From Solea solea (lineage: Eukaryota > Chordata > Actinopteri > Pleuronectiformes > Soleidae): a stretch of DNA of 64,000 nt. Positions 1 through 12,473 of this stretch are shown here, piece after piece. The stretch's first letter is position 1. Each line of letters opens with the position of its first letter. Under the pieces are notes generated by a model that was given only the letters and a program-made list of their open reading frames with translations, searched no databases and was not told the origin of the DNA. The stretch covers positions 7,582,238 to 7,646,237 of the forward strand of contig NC_081137.1 in the NCBI RefSeq assembly GCF_958295425.1, given 5' to 3'. A program made the position numbers and the translations under genes.

Positions 1-1058
1 AAAAAGGTGGATTAGTCATTATTTACTTTTCCTCTAGAAGGAATTTATTTTACAGAAATGTATCAACTATTTCACATTTAAAAAATTAAAAATCATTATT
101 TGTTGTATGGTGAATGTCTGTAAAGGTCCTGATAAAGTGTCAGGAGTGGCACCCTCTGTGTGGTCTGCTGCCGTAGCCCATTTGTTATGTATAATGTAAT
201 TCAGTGGTCAGCAGCCAGCATCAGTATCTGGGCCACCAGATGATTTAACAATTCTGATCTTCAATTATTTGCTTATCTTCAAAAAAAAAATTAAAATTTC
301 ATATTGAGTTTGGAGCTTTTATTCTCGAAAATTATTATCTTATTCAAATAGATTCTGTTGCTAGAATTGATCCACAAATAGATTGACAATGTTCTGTGGT
401 TTATTTGAAGGTAGGCCTTGGTTGTTGTTTTTTTAATCAAGGAAGTGTTTTCCCTTTGTAGTTCTTAAGTTTCATAAATGCAACAAACTACATTACATTA
501 ATATCTATATATAAAACTTATTACATGCCGTCTTCAGTTTATGGGTCAAATAGGTTTGCAGCTCCAGATATATATTGTATTTGGGTGGAAAAGGGTCAAA
601 AATGGCTCTGATTCGCGATTCATTTTGTTTTTGGGTATGAAACATTTCAATTTCAACTGATATATTTATTGGATTGTTCATATTGATTGATAAAAGAAAA
701 TTGCTAAAAGACCCCACAAAGATTACTACTCAGTAATTCCATTTCAAAATACAAGGCAACAATCCACCACATCAATATCACTCTTTACACAAGAGGTGTA
801 TATAGTTTAAAAAACTGAACTGTCAAACCGTTGGATGAAAAAATAAAGTTTAAACTAGTTTTATGAAGTTTCTGCCAAACCAACAATGTGTAAACATACA
901 TTAATTAAAGTGTTAAATGACTGATAACCCACATTAAGATATTGCACGTTCAAGCATCAGACATTCCAGATGTTCTACTAAATCTCTGCTCTGAGTTTCT
1001 GAGACAGGTGTGCTGCGAAAAGCCCATGCTTGTAAACTGTGACGTTGCTGTCTCTTAG
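1..1058. other. Non-coding flank, probably an intron of chrdl2
   Basis: AT-rich sequence with no exon that I can support on either strand. The first recognisable chrdl2 exon opens at 1059 in the middle of a von Willebrand factor C domain. The signal peptide and the start of that domain must therefore lie left of the window, which makes this stretch most likely intronic. The 70- and 85-residue open frames on the minus strand have no family features and look like chance. Confidence 0.5.
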
Positions 1059-4000
1059 ACAGGTCATGTGAAATGTAACACAATCAAGTGTCCTCCTCTG
1101 CCATGTGAGAACCCCGTGGCTGTGCCTCAGCAGTGCTGCCCAAAATGCACAGGTAGGTCGTCTGTCGCTAAACGCGTCTCCAGCTCTGAGTCCTGGTCCG
1201 GCGTGTTTTAGATAGTTTCCCCCGCTACAGTGCAACTGATTCGAATGAATGGGTCGTTATCAGGTTTTTGCAGAGCGTGATGACGAGCTGCACATTTGCA
1301 TCAGATGTGTTGGCAGGGGTTCCTGAGGACCAGGATTTGGGAAACACTGTTCTAAATAGATTCTGGCTGTGACACCCCTGTGTGTGTGTGTGATGTGCCG
1401 TCCTCAGATGGACCCAGGATCCCTGCAGGTCTGAGAGCTTCAGTGAGATCCTGCAGATATAATGGAAGCATTTATCAGCCAGGGGAGACCTTCACCAAGC
1501 ACGACCTCTTCCCATCCAAGCAAAGCAATCAGTGTGCCATGTGCTCATGCTCTGTAAGTTGCACATTGTTTGCTACTCACACTTTTATCCAGTGAAAGAA
1601 TGTCACATGAGGCTATTTGCATATAGTGTGTAACGTTAAATGTATCACATACACTTCACAGGCAGTTAAATACAACACATGAATTAGAAAAGTTATAAAA
1701 TATTTTTTTATTATTATTATTTTATTAATTTATTTATTAAGGAAATTAAAAAATAATATTGAAAATATGCCAGAAATTCTGAGAATAAAGTTGGAATTCT
1801 GAGAATAAAGTTAGAATTCTGACAATAAAGTCATAAATTCTGACAATAAAGTCAGAATTCTGAGAATAAAGTCATAAATTCTGACAATAAAGCCAGAATT
1901 ATGAGAATAAAGTTAGAATTCTGAGAATTAAGTCATAAATTCTGACAAAGTCAGAATTATGAGAATAAAGTCCTAAATTCCGACAATAGTCAGAATTATG
2001 AGAATCAAGTTAGAATTCTGAGAATAAAGTCAGAATTTCTGACTTTTTAAAGTCAGAATTTTGAGAATAAAGTCAGAATTCAGACTTTAGTCAGAACTCA
2101 GATATTATTTTCCTGTGTGTCCCTAATTAGGGCCACATGTAAAAATAAATAAATTGAAAGATAGAAAAAAAGAAAACGGCATGGATTCTGAGAAAAATCC
2201 AGTTTTCTCAGAACTCTCAGATTAAAGTCAGAATTCTGACTTAAATATCAGAATTCTGACTTTAATATCAGAATTCTGACATTAATCTCAGAATTAATTT
2301 TTTTACATGTGCCGTTAATACTTTAAATGTAATTTAAAGATTATCATTCTATACTGTATGTGTGTGTGTTGCTGTTGCTACATATTGTTAAATATACACA
2401 AGTAGTATCTCTTAGGCTAATGTGAGGCGGGTGAAGCATCTTGCTTTGGTTTGTGTGTTGGCTTGGCCTGTGTGTGATTGCCGCCAGAGAATAGACCAAA
2501 GTATTCATTTTTAAAACAAAAGACAGAGATTATAGAAAAAAAAAAAGCAACTGGAGTTGAAATAACCCAGACGTCAGGACGTGAGAGGGTAATTTTACGA
2601 GTTGTTAAGTTGTCTTCATTTACACACGTTTCCACGTCTCCAAGGAGACGAAACATAATAATGAACGCAACAAAAATGATTCCTTGGCTTCATTTTACAG
2701 AACAAAACATGTTTATATTATTACATTTCTTTCATTTAACTGTTGCATTCTCGCTGTTTGTTGACCTGCAGTTAAAACCTATTCACTAATCTAGTGTGTA
2801 TAAACAATTATTACAAACATAGCACACAGGACATAAACAGTTAATGTGATGAAGGAAAAGAAGAGACAAATAAGGCAAATCGAGACAAAGTAAACTACGC
2901 AGAAGAAGCAAGGACATTAAACTAACAACAAAAAACAGACCTGACACAGTTGTGATGTTCTGGGATTTACTTTTACTTTTCTCTCCTCAGAATGGAAACA
3001 TCTTCTGCGCTCTGAAAACATGCCAACAAGTCACCTGCTCCTCGCCAGTCTCAGTTTCAGACACCTGCTGTTTGGTGTGTAAAGGTAGTCCAACTCCAAG
3101 CTCCGAGCTGAGAAACTGTCATGCAGTCTTTTCTTCTCCTTTGTAGGAATTTGAACTGTCAAATGCCATAATATGCAAATAAATGCAACATTACACTTGA
3201 CAAACAATATTGAATTGTAGCCCATCCCTACTAGAAATAATCATGTTTCACTGTCTTTTTGCTTTGTGTTTGTGTTTAGATCATGGCATCACTGGGTCTT
3301 CATCCACTGAGGATGGAAACCAGCAGCTGAACAGAGGCGTCGTACGTCCCTGCTGATTATTCTTGACATTGCTTTCACATTAAAACGCGTCTATCTCTGG
3401 CTTTATTTACATATGTATATAGTACGTGGGCTTCAGGCAAAATGTCGGTTCTAATGAAGTGTTTGAATGCGACACAGCGACGTGGAGTGCTTGGGGATCT
3501 GCTCTGTAACTGACCCTCACATTGACCTTCACTGTGCAGGAGGAAAGAAAACCAATTACTCTTCGACAACTGCTTGGATCATTTGCTTAACTGGGCATCA
3601 CATTATTCAGCTTAGAACAGAATCATTTAATTCGCTGTAACCAATAAAGACAAAGAATTACCATCAAGATATATATGGAGCATTTGGCTTAATCAGAATT
3701 CATAAAAAAAGAAAGCCTTTTTAAATGTAGAGCATAATATGTGACTCTTGGAAAAAAACTGCATTTTTAATATCTGTTTACAAAAGAGGCATTCAGTCGA
3801 CCGGTGTTCTGCAGAGGTGCGGCCCGACCGTGCCACTCCACCCAGGGTCAGGACTTCTCCAAGAGGCCTGAGTCTGAGTAAACTTAACCTTAAAGGGGCT
3901 TCAGAAACCACCGTGAAGATTTTGCTACAGAGGAAACACCAAAGAGGTGAGATTTTGTCAAAACAGAGAGATGAATCCTCTTCCTCACCACTTTCACGAT

Positions 4001-5471
4001 CGTCTCCATATGTAGCGCAGACGCAGTCACATGTTTTCTATTTCTTGCAGCGTGTTTATACAACGGCAAGACGTACTCCCATGGAGACATGTGGCACCCA
4101 GTTTTGGGCAAGGTCCTGGAATGCATCGTGTGCACTTGCACGGATGGCCTGCAGGACTGCAAACGCATCACGTGTCCCAGCCAGTATCCATGCCAACATC
4201 CTGTGAAACCAGTGGGGAAGTGCTGCAAGACTTGTCCAGGTAGTCAAACATGGGTCAGGACATTATGTTGCATTTATGAGTGAGGTCATATTGATTGTGT
4301 GTGTTTCCTCTCGCTCTCTCCAGAGAATAAAACTGAAAGTAACCACACCCAGTGTTATCTTGGATATAAAAACAGCCTTGTGGTTTATAAAGTGGAATCA
4401 TCTCTGCGAGTCGACTCGCCCGGCACAATGAGGATCATTGCTGTTGAAAGACAAAAGACTGCTGAAGTTGAAGTCCAAGTATGGAAGACCATAGAAGGTA
4501 TGGTACTTAAATACTTCACCGATTAGCATTTAGCTTTGTATTACTAGAATAGGGGTAGTATTTTTGAAAAATGAGTAGGTTTCCCCTGAGTTGTGAAAGA
4601 TCTTCATGTTTTTCTTTTTGTTATGTGCCCACCAGTGACACTTGGTCCTGTTAGCGTAACTGTTAGCAAAGATGGCGGACACTGTTTACATTCTGGGAAT
4701 GAGCTCCCGTCCCCCCTACGAGTGCCCACCAGTGACACTTGGTCCGAGGCTTGAAACTGCAACGCTAATTCCATAGACCAGTGAGGGACGGGACCTCATT
4801 CCCAGAATGCAAACAGTGTCCGCCATCTTTGCTAACAGTTATGCTAACAGCTACGCTAACAGGACCAAAGAACAAAGAAGGACGGTACTTCTCGACTCGG
4901 GGGAAACTAAGGTTGGGAAGCACAATTTAAAAAAAATAAATAAATACTACCCCTTTTCTAGTAATACAATGCTACATCGGTAAAGTGTTCCTTTAAATAC
5001 TTCAACTACTGGTGGGAACTACATTCAAGGCCAAGTAGTCAGACCAAGACAAATATGTCTTAATGTCATGTTAATGTACTGAATGACAATAATTAGAATA
5101 GTCAGCAAAAGGATATATCCATATGTTGTTATTTTTTTTCCTATTTATACAGGTGTTTCACAATTAATGGAAATTGATGACAATCAACAAAAGTTTGTTA
5201 TGGATCATCCGGAAAACTACACAATGCTTACAACTCTTAATGAAGGTTTGTTGAAAGATGTTTCACATGCTTGAGTTTTGTAAAAAATAATAATAATAAA
5301 AAAAATAATAATAATCTAGGTTAATTCCTTTTCTCAGAGACATGGAGAAGATTCAAAGAGGAGGGAAAAAACCTGACCAATGCTCCTCGCACCACAATTT
5401 GCGAAGACGGGATCCGGGAGGTGGTGACTTTCCTAAATCCTCGGCAGACTGAAGGCCTGTGTTCACCCTAA
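1059..5471 (+). CDS. chrdl2: Chordin-like protein 2, secreted BMP antagonist (5' end outside window)
   Basis: Chordin-like proteins are secreted and bind BMP/TGF-beta ligands through von Willebrand factor C (VWC) domains. Nine coding exons are read: 1059-1152, 1408-1553, 2991-3084, 3280-3341, 3787-3946, 4051-4239, 4324-4497, 5153-5245 and 5338-5471. All have AG/GT borders and the phases join into 381 codons plus TAA. Exon 1 here is the C-terminal half of VWC1 (ends CCPKC). Exons 2-3 form VWC2 (YNGSIYQPGE to CCLVCK). Exons 4-5 are the linker, with RHSVDRCS and TTVKILL as in CHRDL2. Exon 6 is VWC3 (NGKTYSHGDMWHP to CCKTCP). Exons 7-9 form the C-terminal domain. CHRDL1 is the alternative: the C-terminal domain resembles CHRDL1's longer ending more than human CHRDL2's. 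The linker and the neighbours xrra1 and neu3 favour chrdl2. The 5' exons are missing. Confidence 0.85.
1785..2300. repeat. Tandem minisatellite, about 19-20 bp unit
   Basis: Roughly 25 imperfect copies of a unit close to GAATTCTGAGAATAAAGTCA lie in the intron between chrdl2 exons 1408-1553 and 2991-3084. The first part reads in one orientation. After about 2040 the array is interrupted and then continues with GTCAGAATTCTGAC, a perfect palindrome, so the unit can read in both orientations. A non-repeat gap of about 100 bp lies near 2110-2200. It does not disturb the flanking splice sites. Confidence 0.85.
4515..4995. repeat. Long inverted-repeat (fold-back) element in chrdl2 intron
   Basis: The two halves are reverse complements over much of their length. 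GTATTACTAGAATAGGGG at 4538 pairs with the complement near 4944-4968. GATGGCGGACACTGTTTAC near 4671-4689 pairs with 4810-4829. A 24-bp segment starting GTGCCCACCAGTGACACTTG occurs directly at 4625 and again at 4722, so the left arm carries an internal duplication. No coding frame is present. This is the layout of a non-autonomous fold-back DNA transposon between exons 4324-4497 and 5153-5245; the family name is not recognised. Confidence 0.75.
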
Positions 5472-5516
5472 TACGTTTTACACCTTTTTTTTATTACATC
5501 GATACACCCCTTACAT

Positions 5517-5739
5517 AAGAGGTCTCAAACTCGTGGCCCACGGGCCAGATGCAGCCCTCGGATGGATTTAATTTGGCCCGCCTCAAAATAGCAACTTATT
5601 TCTGTGTGTTTTCTTTTATGAATAGATTTGTTTGGCATCATAGATATGTTTTTATTAAAATATCGTCCCTATCATCACCCCCTACTGAACCAGACTAGAT
5701 GCTCAGTGGCCCCCAGGTCATTTGAGTTTGAGACCCCTG
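5517..5739. repeat. hAT-like MITE, copy 1
   Basis: Terminal inverted repeats GAGGTCTCAAACTC (left) and GAGTTTGAGACCCCTG (right) bound about 220 bp. The left end runs into GTGGCCCACGGGCCAGATGC, the same start as the copy at 31070-31326. Internal blocks such as TATTTCTGTGTGTTTT and CCCCTACT are also shared. No transposase frame is present. The element lies in the chrdl2 3' flank and may supply part of its 3' UTR. Assignment to the hAT superfamily is from the general look of the termini and is tentative. Confidence 0.7.
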
Positions 5740-7159
5740 CCTCACACACATATATAGGCATGGTTGCCCCGTGTCATTCCCCTCATAATCCTGGAATTTC
5801 TCATTTATGATGTTCATATTATCATCATGTCATTGTCCAGTGTGTTTAAACCATCACACATTTTTATGTGTTAGTTGTTGGATTTGAGAACACAGGCTAT
5901 AACAGCGGTGTGTTTGACAAGCGTCTGCCCGAGGGTGTTCTTTCTTGAAGTAAATGTGGCGTATAGAGCTAAAAGTGAGTCTCAGAATCCACCTCTGTGG
6001 CCTCTGACTTTGCAGATGTGAAATTTTGGGAGCAGTATTTCTCAAAGGCTTTTGCTTAAACATATGAATATTATTAGAATATGCTGAGAGTAAGTGGCTA
6101 TATGGCCTTTAAGGATGTAAAGGATGTTGAATGCATACTGTATTTATTGTAAATACATATTGAGGTTTTGTCACTTTATTTAAAGTGTATTGATTCTTGT
6201 CTGATTTCTGTAAATAGAGTACATTTCACAGTTTTGAATGTTATTTTCTTCGTTGCATGAAGTAGCATGCAGCGTGGTGAATACAGTGTGTTGGTTAGTG
6301 AGGAAAAACGGCATTCCTGGTCTAATCTTCCTCAAAATTAGACCTTACTAAAGCTTATTTTTATACAGCCATATGTAGCATGTACGCTATCCTAGTAAAG
6401 CACAGTTAGCATTAACAGATAGCTATTATTTAGATATGTTATTAATTGGGCTAGGTTCAGAAGACTAAGTTTGACTCTAGGAGTGGAGAGGAAGACACAT
6501 AGAGCAGTTTAGTTTTGGTGACACCATATAATTGTGAACCATAACCATATAAATATTGAACAACAAGAACACAAATGGCCATTCATACAAAACACAATAT
6601 GTACAGTTCATACCATATATACATATTGACAGTAACTGAATTTAGGGAAAAGTCTGTATTGAGGGGTGAATGTATGTAATGTATATGTGGGCTGTTAATG
6701 AGTTGCAAGGGGCAAAAAGAAGAGGAGAGGCTGCACCAAGGAGCCTCCTACCAGCCCGACCAGAGCAGTGGAGGTTCAGTTGATGCTTCCAACAGCCTTC
6801 AAGCTTTGAGCCCGGACTATACCTCTAGCTCGCCATCAACCTGGCCTGTATGAAAAACAGGTCCTAATTAAAATATCTCATGTGCACACAATAACCACAA
6901 TACATATCAGTATATCAATAAGTTCAACATTGTACAATATAATCAAATCAATATAAATAAATAACAATATTTGTTATATTCAAATATTTATCATAGAACT
7001 AGGCATATACCGCACCAAACAACAGGTAGCGGCTAGGCTAAGCTAATATCATATGATTAGCGTTAGCTCAACTCACCAATTCCGTGACTGAATCAGGTCC
7101 TATGTTTCAACATTATGTAACTTTATTGCATTTAGTTTCGGAATGTTTTGATGCGATAT

Positions 7160-7345
7160 TACGCGGCCGTACGTACTACAACATACCTGCAGCAAACATT
7201 TCCCCCGGCGTGCTCCTCTCGCTGCTGCCGGCAGCAAGCCACGACGGAGTTATGTTACGGCGGTAAGGTGTGACGTGATGACGTAGCGGCGCGACGTAAT
7301 GGCGCACGGCATCATCTTCCGTTTCACGAAAGTGGATAATAATAA
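7160..7345 (-). promoter_or_regulatory. CpG-rich, CRE-rich promoter-like segment, possible minus-strand transcript
   Basis: A sharp CpG-rich island in AT-rich surroundings. On the minus strand it carries an ETS-like CGGAAG, then several ACGT cores including TACGTCATCACGTCA, a tandem of CRE-type sites. Just downstream on that strand (plus 7180-7200) is an ATG followed by CTGCAG|GTATGT, a good splice donor. A matching acceptor, TTTTTCATACAG, lies near plus 6860. The spliced frame would stop after about a dozen codons, so any transcript is probably non-coding. Seen: the motifs and splice signals. Inferred: that they work as a promoter. Confidence 0.4.
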
Positions 7346-8040
7346 TAATAATAAAGGTTTTTTTTACCCGGGCCTAATGACATGTCACGACAACAAATGC
7401 CAGAAATATTTGCAGTCTCCATTGTTGTTGTAGCTCAGTGTAGTCAATCACAATTCTAACAATATAAACTTTTCTCAGTGCTTTACATCAGCCAGCATTT
7501 GTGTCTGATTTGTTTGGATCTTTCATGTTTTAATATTGTTTGGCTCGCATGTATTGGAATAATTCGCACCATGAAAAACGGTGGGGATTTGAAATCAGAC
7601 TTTAGGGCATTGTATGAAAATGATAGTGAGTCATCTATCCACAGTAGAGACATCCTAACGCCACCACTGCCTGGAGGCTTCACTTAACAGACCTCCGGAA
7701 AGCCAGATAAACTGTGTTCCTATTGGAGAAGAAATGCTCGGAGACATGAAAATCAAATGCAGAAGCTGAAATTTCCTTCATACATCTTGGGTATTTCTGT
7801 GAAAATTCATTCAGACAATGGTCCACATGGCTGGATGCACCTGACTCACATACTCATCGTTTTCCCTCATAATTAAATGGTTATTAAATGAGGTTTTACA
7901 GCCACATAACTGTTTTTTTTTTCCTGTCTTTTAAAATGTGCATTGGTAAATGTGTGATCTCTTCCTGTTCTGTGCCTAAAAGAAATCCCTCTTTATGTTG
8001 CAGTGGAATTATCAGCTTTGTGCAACACCCATGCAGGTGA

Positions 8041-8145
8041 CACACTACGGAAAGTGTTGATTGGGTGGTTGGTTGGTTGTGTCAGTTGCTCAGTTGGGCT
8101 CAAAGATGACCTGGTTCGAATTTGATGGCCAAATATCACTGTCAC
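8041..8145 (+). repeat. tRNA-derived SINE-like fragment
   Basis: TTGCTCAGTTGG at 8086-8097 looks like a Pol III A box, and GGTTCGAATTT at 8113-8123 matches the B box consensus. The spacing is typical of a tRNA-derived SINE head. No clean cloverleaf can be drawn, so this is not a functional tRNA gene. The body and tail of the SINE are not obvious. Confidence 0.35.
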
Positions 8146-11100
8146 TGTTGCCTACAAAACCCTAGTTTGCCTCGAGCCTTATTTTAAGAGCCCCACATTC
8201 CTTCAAACTGTCTACGTGTGGGTGGTCAAAGGCCATGGTGGCCTCATAAAACGGGTTTTTGGCCTATTGGACATCAAATTCCTTTTTAAAATGACAAGTA
8301 CGTGCTATGAATCTGGAAAAAGAATGTACAGATTTAAACGGTATATAAATACTAACAGTACGAGAAAAAATTCAAAATAAATGTACATTTTCTGTAAATA
8401 TAGAGTTGTGCTGCTATGTATACATGTAGGCCAAAAAAAAACTGAAGGACATCGATATTTTTTAAGGTTGAGCAAAGGAAATGGCCTGGATAATACATCT
8501 TAATCAGTTAGCTGTCACGAAAAAAACAAAACATCCAAGCTGTAGTCCTGCTTGACTAACTGCACTCCATAACCTGGTTGTGGAAAAGTTAGGTCATGAG
8601 CGCCGTGTGCAGTCCGTCTGCAGGCCTGTTTGATCAACAGGTGTCAAATTATCACTGCGGTTCCCATGACTCAGTCAGTGTGCAACTGCAGATTTGCGAG
8701 AGCGAGTGGGTGCTTCACAATAATATTGCTTCCCTTCTGTGTGAACTCCTCATATGCTCCCTCTGTCCCCTCCCCACCCACAATGACTCATTGTGTTTCT
8801 TTCATACTTTGCACCGGGCTGCTTTGTCCGTCTCCCACTAAAGGCTTGAAACAATATTTTAAAAACAACACACTTCCCTTTGCTCGTCTCTATGGCTCGC
8901 ACGGATATTTGTGTTGTCTTACGCGTACTTAAATGAGTACGTGTTTAAAAGAGGAATATTCACGTTCAGTTTTCATTTTCGACAAACTTGTCTCATTATT
9001 GTTGGATGGAATTTCTACCGTTCATATTCTGAAGATGTTTAAATTCGTCTCATGGGCCAATTCAGCCATGCATGCTGGGTCTTGGCTCTGGTGGTTGTGA
9101 CAGCTGGGGGCAGTCAGTTGGTATAAATCATGCAGCTGGTCAGCTCTCTCTCCCTCTCTCTGTTTGTGCATGTGGGCTCCGCCCCTGCTGCCCATGAAAA
9201 TGTGAGGGGTCATGACTCAGCGAAGTGTTGAAGGCGCTTAATAGCATTATTATGATATTAACAAATCTGTTTTGCGTCTGTTCTGAAAGTCCATTTTCAT
9301 TTTAACACACGTATTAATCAGTGACCATATGGATAGTGCAGAAAATACTTTGAGATGGAAAATAATATGGATTTCAGAGCTTTCCAAAAAAGTGGAGTTG
9401 AAGTACAGGAGACATGTAGTAACCCATTTATTAGACCACCAACAGCATTGCTAATGATCAAAATAGTGGTTAATACACCGCTATCCAATCCAACTTTATC
9501 TGTAAAGCACAAACAAAGAAGAGTATGTAGAATGAAATGATATTTTGAATGCTAAAATATAATTATTATTATTGTTATCCATGAATTTTACTGTTTTACA
9601 AATAAAAATAGAAAGAAAAATAGTAAAGCACATTATTTCTCGATTAAGGTGTCCAATTATAGTTATTTACTTGCATTCCTGAATAGAGCATGTCGTTTTA
9701 GTGTTTAGTGAATGTTATGTTTGGCCCAGTGAGTCAAAATGTGGGTATAAAAAGGTGAATTCACTTTATTTGCCAAATAGATATTTAGATGAGATATTTC
9801 AAATTAGTTGAACGTCAGCAGCGCATCATTTTTATGCCTAATCATCTGATTTGATATTTGTGGAACAGGCGTACCTAATAAAGTGGCCGGCGTTTCATAG
9901 CAGCGAGTGGAGCATCGCTCCCTGCAGATGTGCGGTGTTTGTGAAGAAGTGAAGCATTGCAAATCAATCAGGCTGTCTTCTGATTCATAGGGAGCCAAAC
10001 TGTGTTCAGCTAATGAAGTCTGATAGACGTGTTTGCTTTCACAGCTGATTAAGGTGCTGAGCAGAACTCCGGAGTTTATACATCATCAAAATGCTTTCAA
10101 AATCTATCAATGGCTCTGTTTCTTTTACACCCTCATTAATTAAGTTGGCCCTGATCATCTGAGCTCATGACTGGCCTTTGGGCAGGAAACCATGTCATGA
10201 ACACTTGGGTCCTCACGTAAAAAGGTGCCACCTTTAGACACTGAATTATTAAAGATGTGACAGTGAGGCGTTTTGTTTTTACCACACATTTACAGTTCTA
10301 TAAACGTGTAATTAATAACAGCCTCTTCTCGGGTGTCAGCCAGAGTATCCGCTGCCTCTCTGAGATTACATGATAATTGTGTTACAGCTCAATCGTCCAT
10401 CAACAGAAATAATGAGTAGGTCCAGTCTGCGGTGAACTCATTTGGCACTTGTAATAATGAGGAGTGTTCATGAGGTATTCAGGCCTTTTTGCTCCCAGCC
10501 AAATCTGGTGTCTCAATCTCCATAGGGTTTTTCTCCAGGCTTAACTGTTGGGCCTCAGTTTGAGAGTCAAACAAATCTTACAGAAACATTTCTCAGGCTT
10601 GATTACTGCGAGGACTTCTCCAGATGTGGATAGGTAATGCATAATATCAGATATATAGGGATGAAAAGAACATATACAGTGGATGTATAAACACAGGTCT
10701 GACAGAGAACAGCGATGCATGTCTTTTGTCTCCCTTGCCAGACTCTGTGTGTGATTTTATCACAGAAACAAAATGGACTAAATGTGTTTCCAGTTAATAG
10801 CGGCATCTCATCACATTTCATTGCGAGAGCAGAGGGGAAAAAAGCACAACTCGGCCTTTTTGTTTGTTTGTTTATTCCGCGTTGATGGTTATAAAGTGAC
10901 TGACTCTCTGCTTACTAAAATGAAACGTGGACAAACTGGACATAAATGACCGATGCGTGCGTTGGTTGTGTAACGATGTCGAGTGATTTATCACACTAGC
11001 TTGCATGCCTCCATGAGGTCAGTGAGTGTAAATCCCCAGAATTAAAAAGGCTAGGAAGCAACATTTCACAGATATGCAATTAAAATGGTAAATAGCCCAA

Positions 11101-12119
11101 AAGTCATTTGGAGTCATTTTCAGTCTAATGCCCATTTTCCGTGTTACCGTGCCAGAATCATGCAGTGGAAAAGCGGCATAAATTGACTCTGAAGTCCACC
11201 AATGTTTCGCCAAGCAAATCTCGAGTCCTCAAATCTGCGACTTAAGCCCCTCCCACCTGTGATCATCACTGACTTAAACTGATGCTGGACTGAATGAGCA
11301 GTCAGTCAAAGAGCAGCTTCCCCTGTGACAACTTAACTGCAGCAGGAGTTACATAGTGTTGCTTTAAAAAGGCTGCATGGTAGTTGATTGAGCTTTACAC
11401 AGAAATTCAATAAATATTTATTTACCATTTAATACACACAGAAGCAGGGAAATGTCCACAGATGAATATGATTTATTTCACCATGGTTGAACTGCTCCTA
11501 TGACACATAATTGGAATCATATGAAGGGCAAAGCCATGAAATAGGAAAAGGGAATTCAATGAAAGACTAGAATATTTCCACTGTAAGTTTGTAGGACATA
11601 CAACTTGTGCGCCTCCAATATAATAAGACAGGAAGTCTATGTGTTTGAGGATATATAGTATATGGACTTTAAACTGCTTGACTCAATTGAAGTGATCAGA
11701 GTTATAGCTTCACTGGAGGATAACACACTTAAACTAGCAGATATGAGGCAATAGGTCAAAGATCAGCTAAATGTTATCCAGCTGATTTCTGATATTTTTC
11801 CCCCTGGAAATGGGACATTTTAATAAATATCATAAAGGAATTCATATTCACATCAAAAGTGCCAGACCAAAACAGGGCTCTGCAGCAGACCGTGTAAATG
11901 TTCTGTGTGGCTTCCTCCCACAGCTCAAAGAAATGGCAGATTGTTGTTGTAGACTCTAACCTGAGTGTGTATGTTGACCTAATGATGGACTTCCGGTTAA
12001 GAGGTGGATAATGAAAAGTAAAAGTAAATCATTTAAAGTCGGAGCAAAGAACAACATACTTTAAGCGGTTTAAGTACACTTAAACTTAATTTAATTTTTG
12101 ATACTATTGTAAAATGAGT

Positions 12120-12372
12120 TCACACACATCAGCTCCACATGACTCCCTCTCTCTCTGACTGTCAGCATAGCACTGTTTAGATCTCGCGTCGCCCACACTG
12201 CACACAGGAAGTGATTTATTTCATGTCCCGACAGAAAGAGGCTACAGCAACATTGCGCTAGTGACGCGAGACAGCTGCAAAAAAAAAGGTCGGGATATGA
12301 CTGAAGGTCTGAGAGTATTACCTAGCAGAATAACTAAAATCTCTAAAAAGTTACACACTGCAGCTTTAAATT
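12120..12372 (-). repeat. Interspersed repeat with TTTAAAGCTGCAGTGTGTAA terminus
   Basis: Read on the minus strand the element begins with the CAGTGTGTAA end that many fish non-autonomous repeats share. An internal block, GTTTAGATCTCGCGTCGCCC at about 12173, recurs with small changes at about 58977-58996. An AATAAA on the minus strand (plus 12215-12220) lies about 255 bp past the xrra1 stop codon, so the repeat may supply that gene's polyadenylation signal. Confidence 0.55.
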
Positions 12373-12473
12373 GGCCGGCTCTCACAGCTGAACCCTCTCA
12401 GCTCCCGCAAAGCTGATCACTGCATCACTGCAGCTGCTCACAACCATAACTGTATGCTTGTCCACGCTATTTA

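Larger units (their letters stand above)
5472..12473. other. Intergenic region between chrdl2 and xrra1 (convergent 3' ends)
   Basis: About 7 kb with no recognisable protein-coding exon. It begins with the chrdl2 3' UTR, whose polyadenylation site I cannot fix; an ATTAAA at 5654-5659 lies inside a transposon copy. It contains that MITE, a CpG-rich promoter-like patch at 7160-7345, a tRNA-like SINE head near 8086-8123, and a fragment at about 9870-9890 ending ACCTAATAAAGTGGCC that resembles a dispersed fish repeat. A repeat at 12120-12372 closes the region. Stretches such as 10000-10600 are of ordinary complexity and could hold regulatory DNA, but nothing specific can be claimed. Confidence 0.6.

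Noticed and set aside
1059..5471. Assignment to chrdl1 instead of chrdl2
   Set aside because: The C-terminus resembles CHRDL1, but the RHSVDRCS linker, VWC3 and the xrra1/neu3 neighbours fit CHRDL2; kept as an alternative in the entry.
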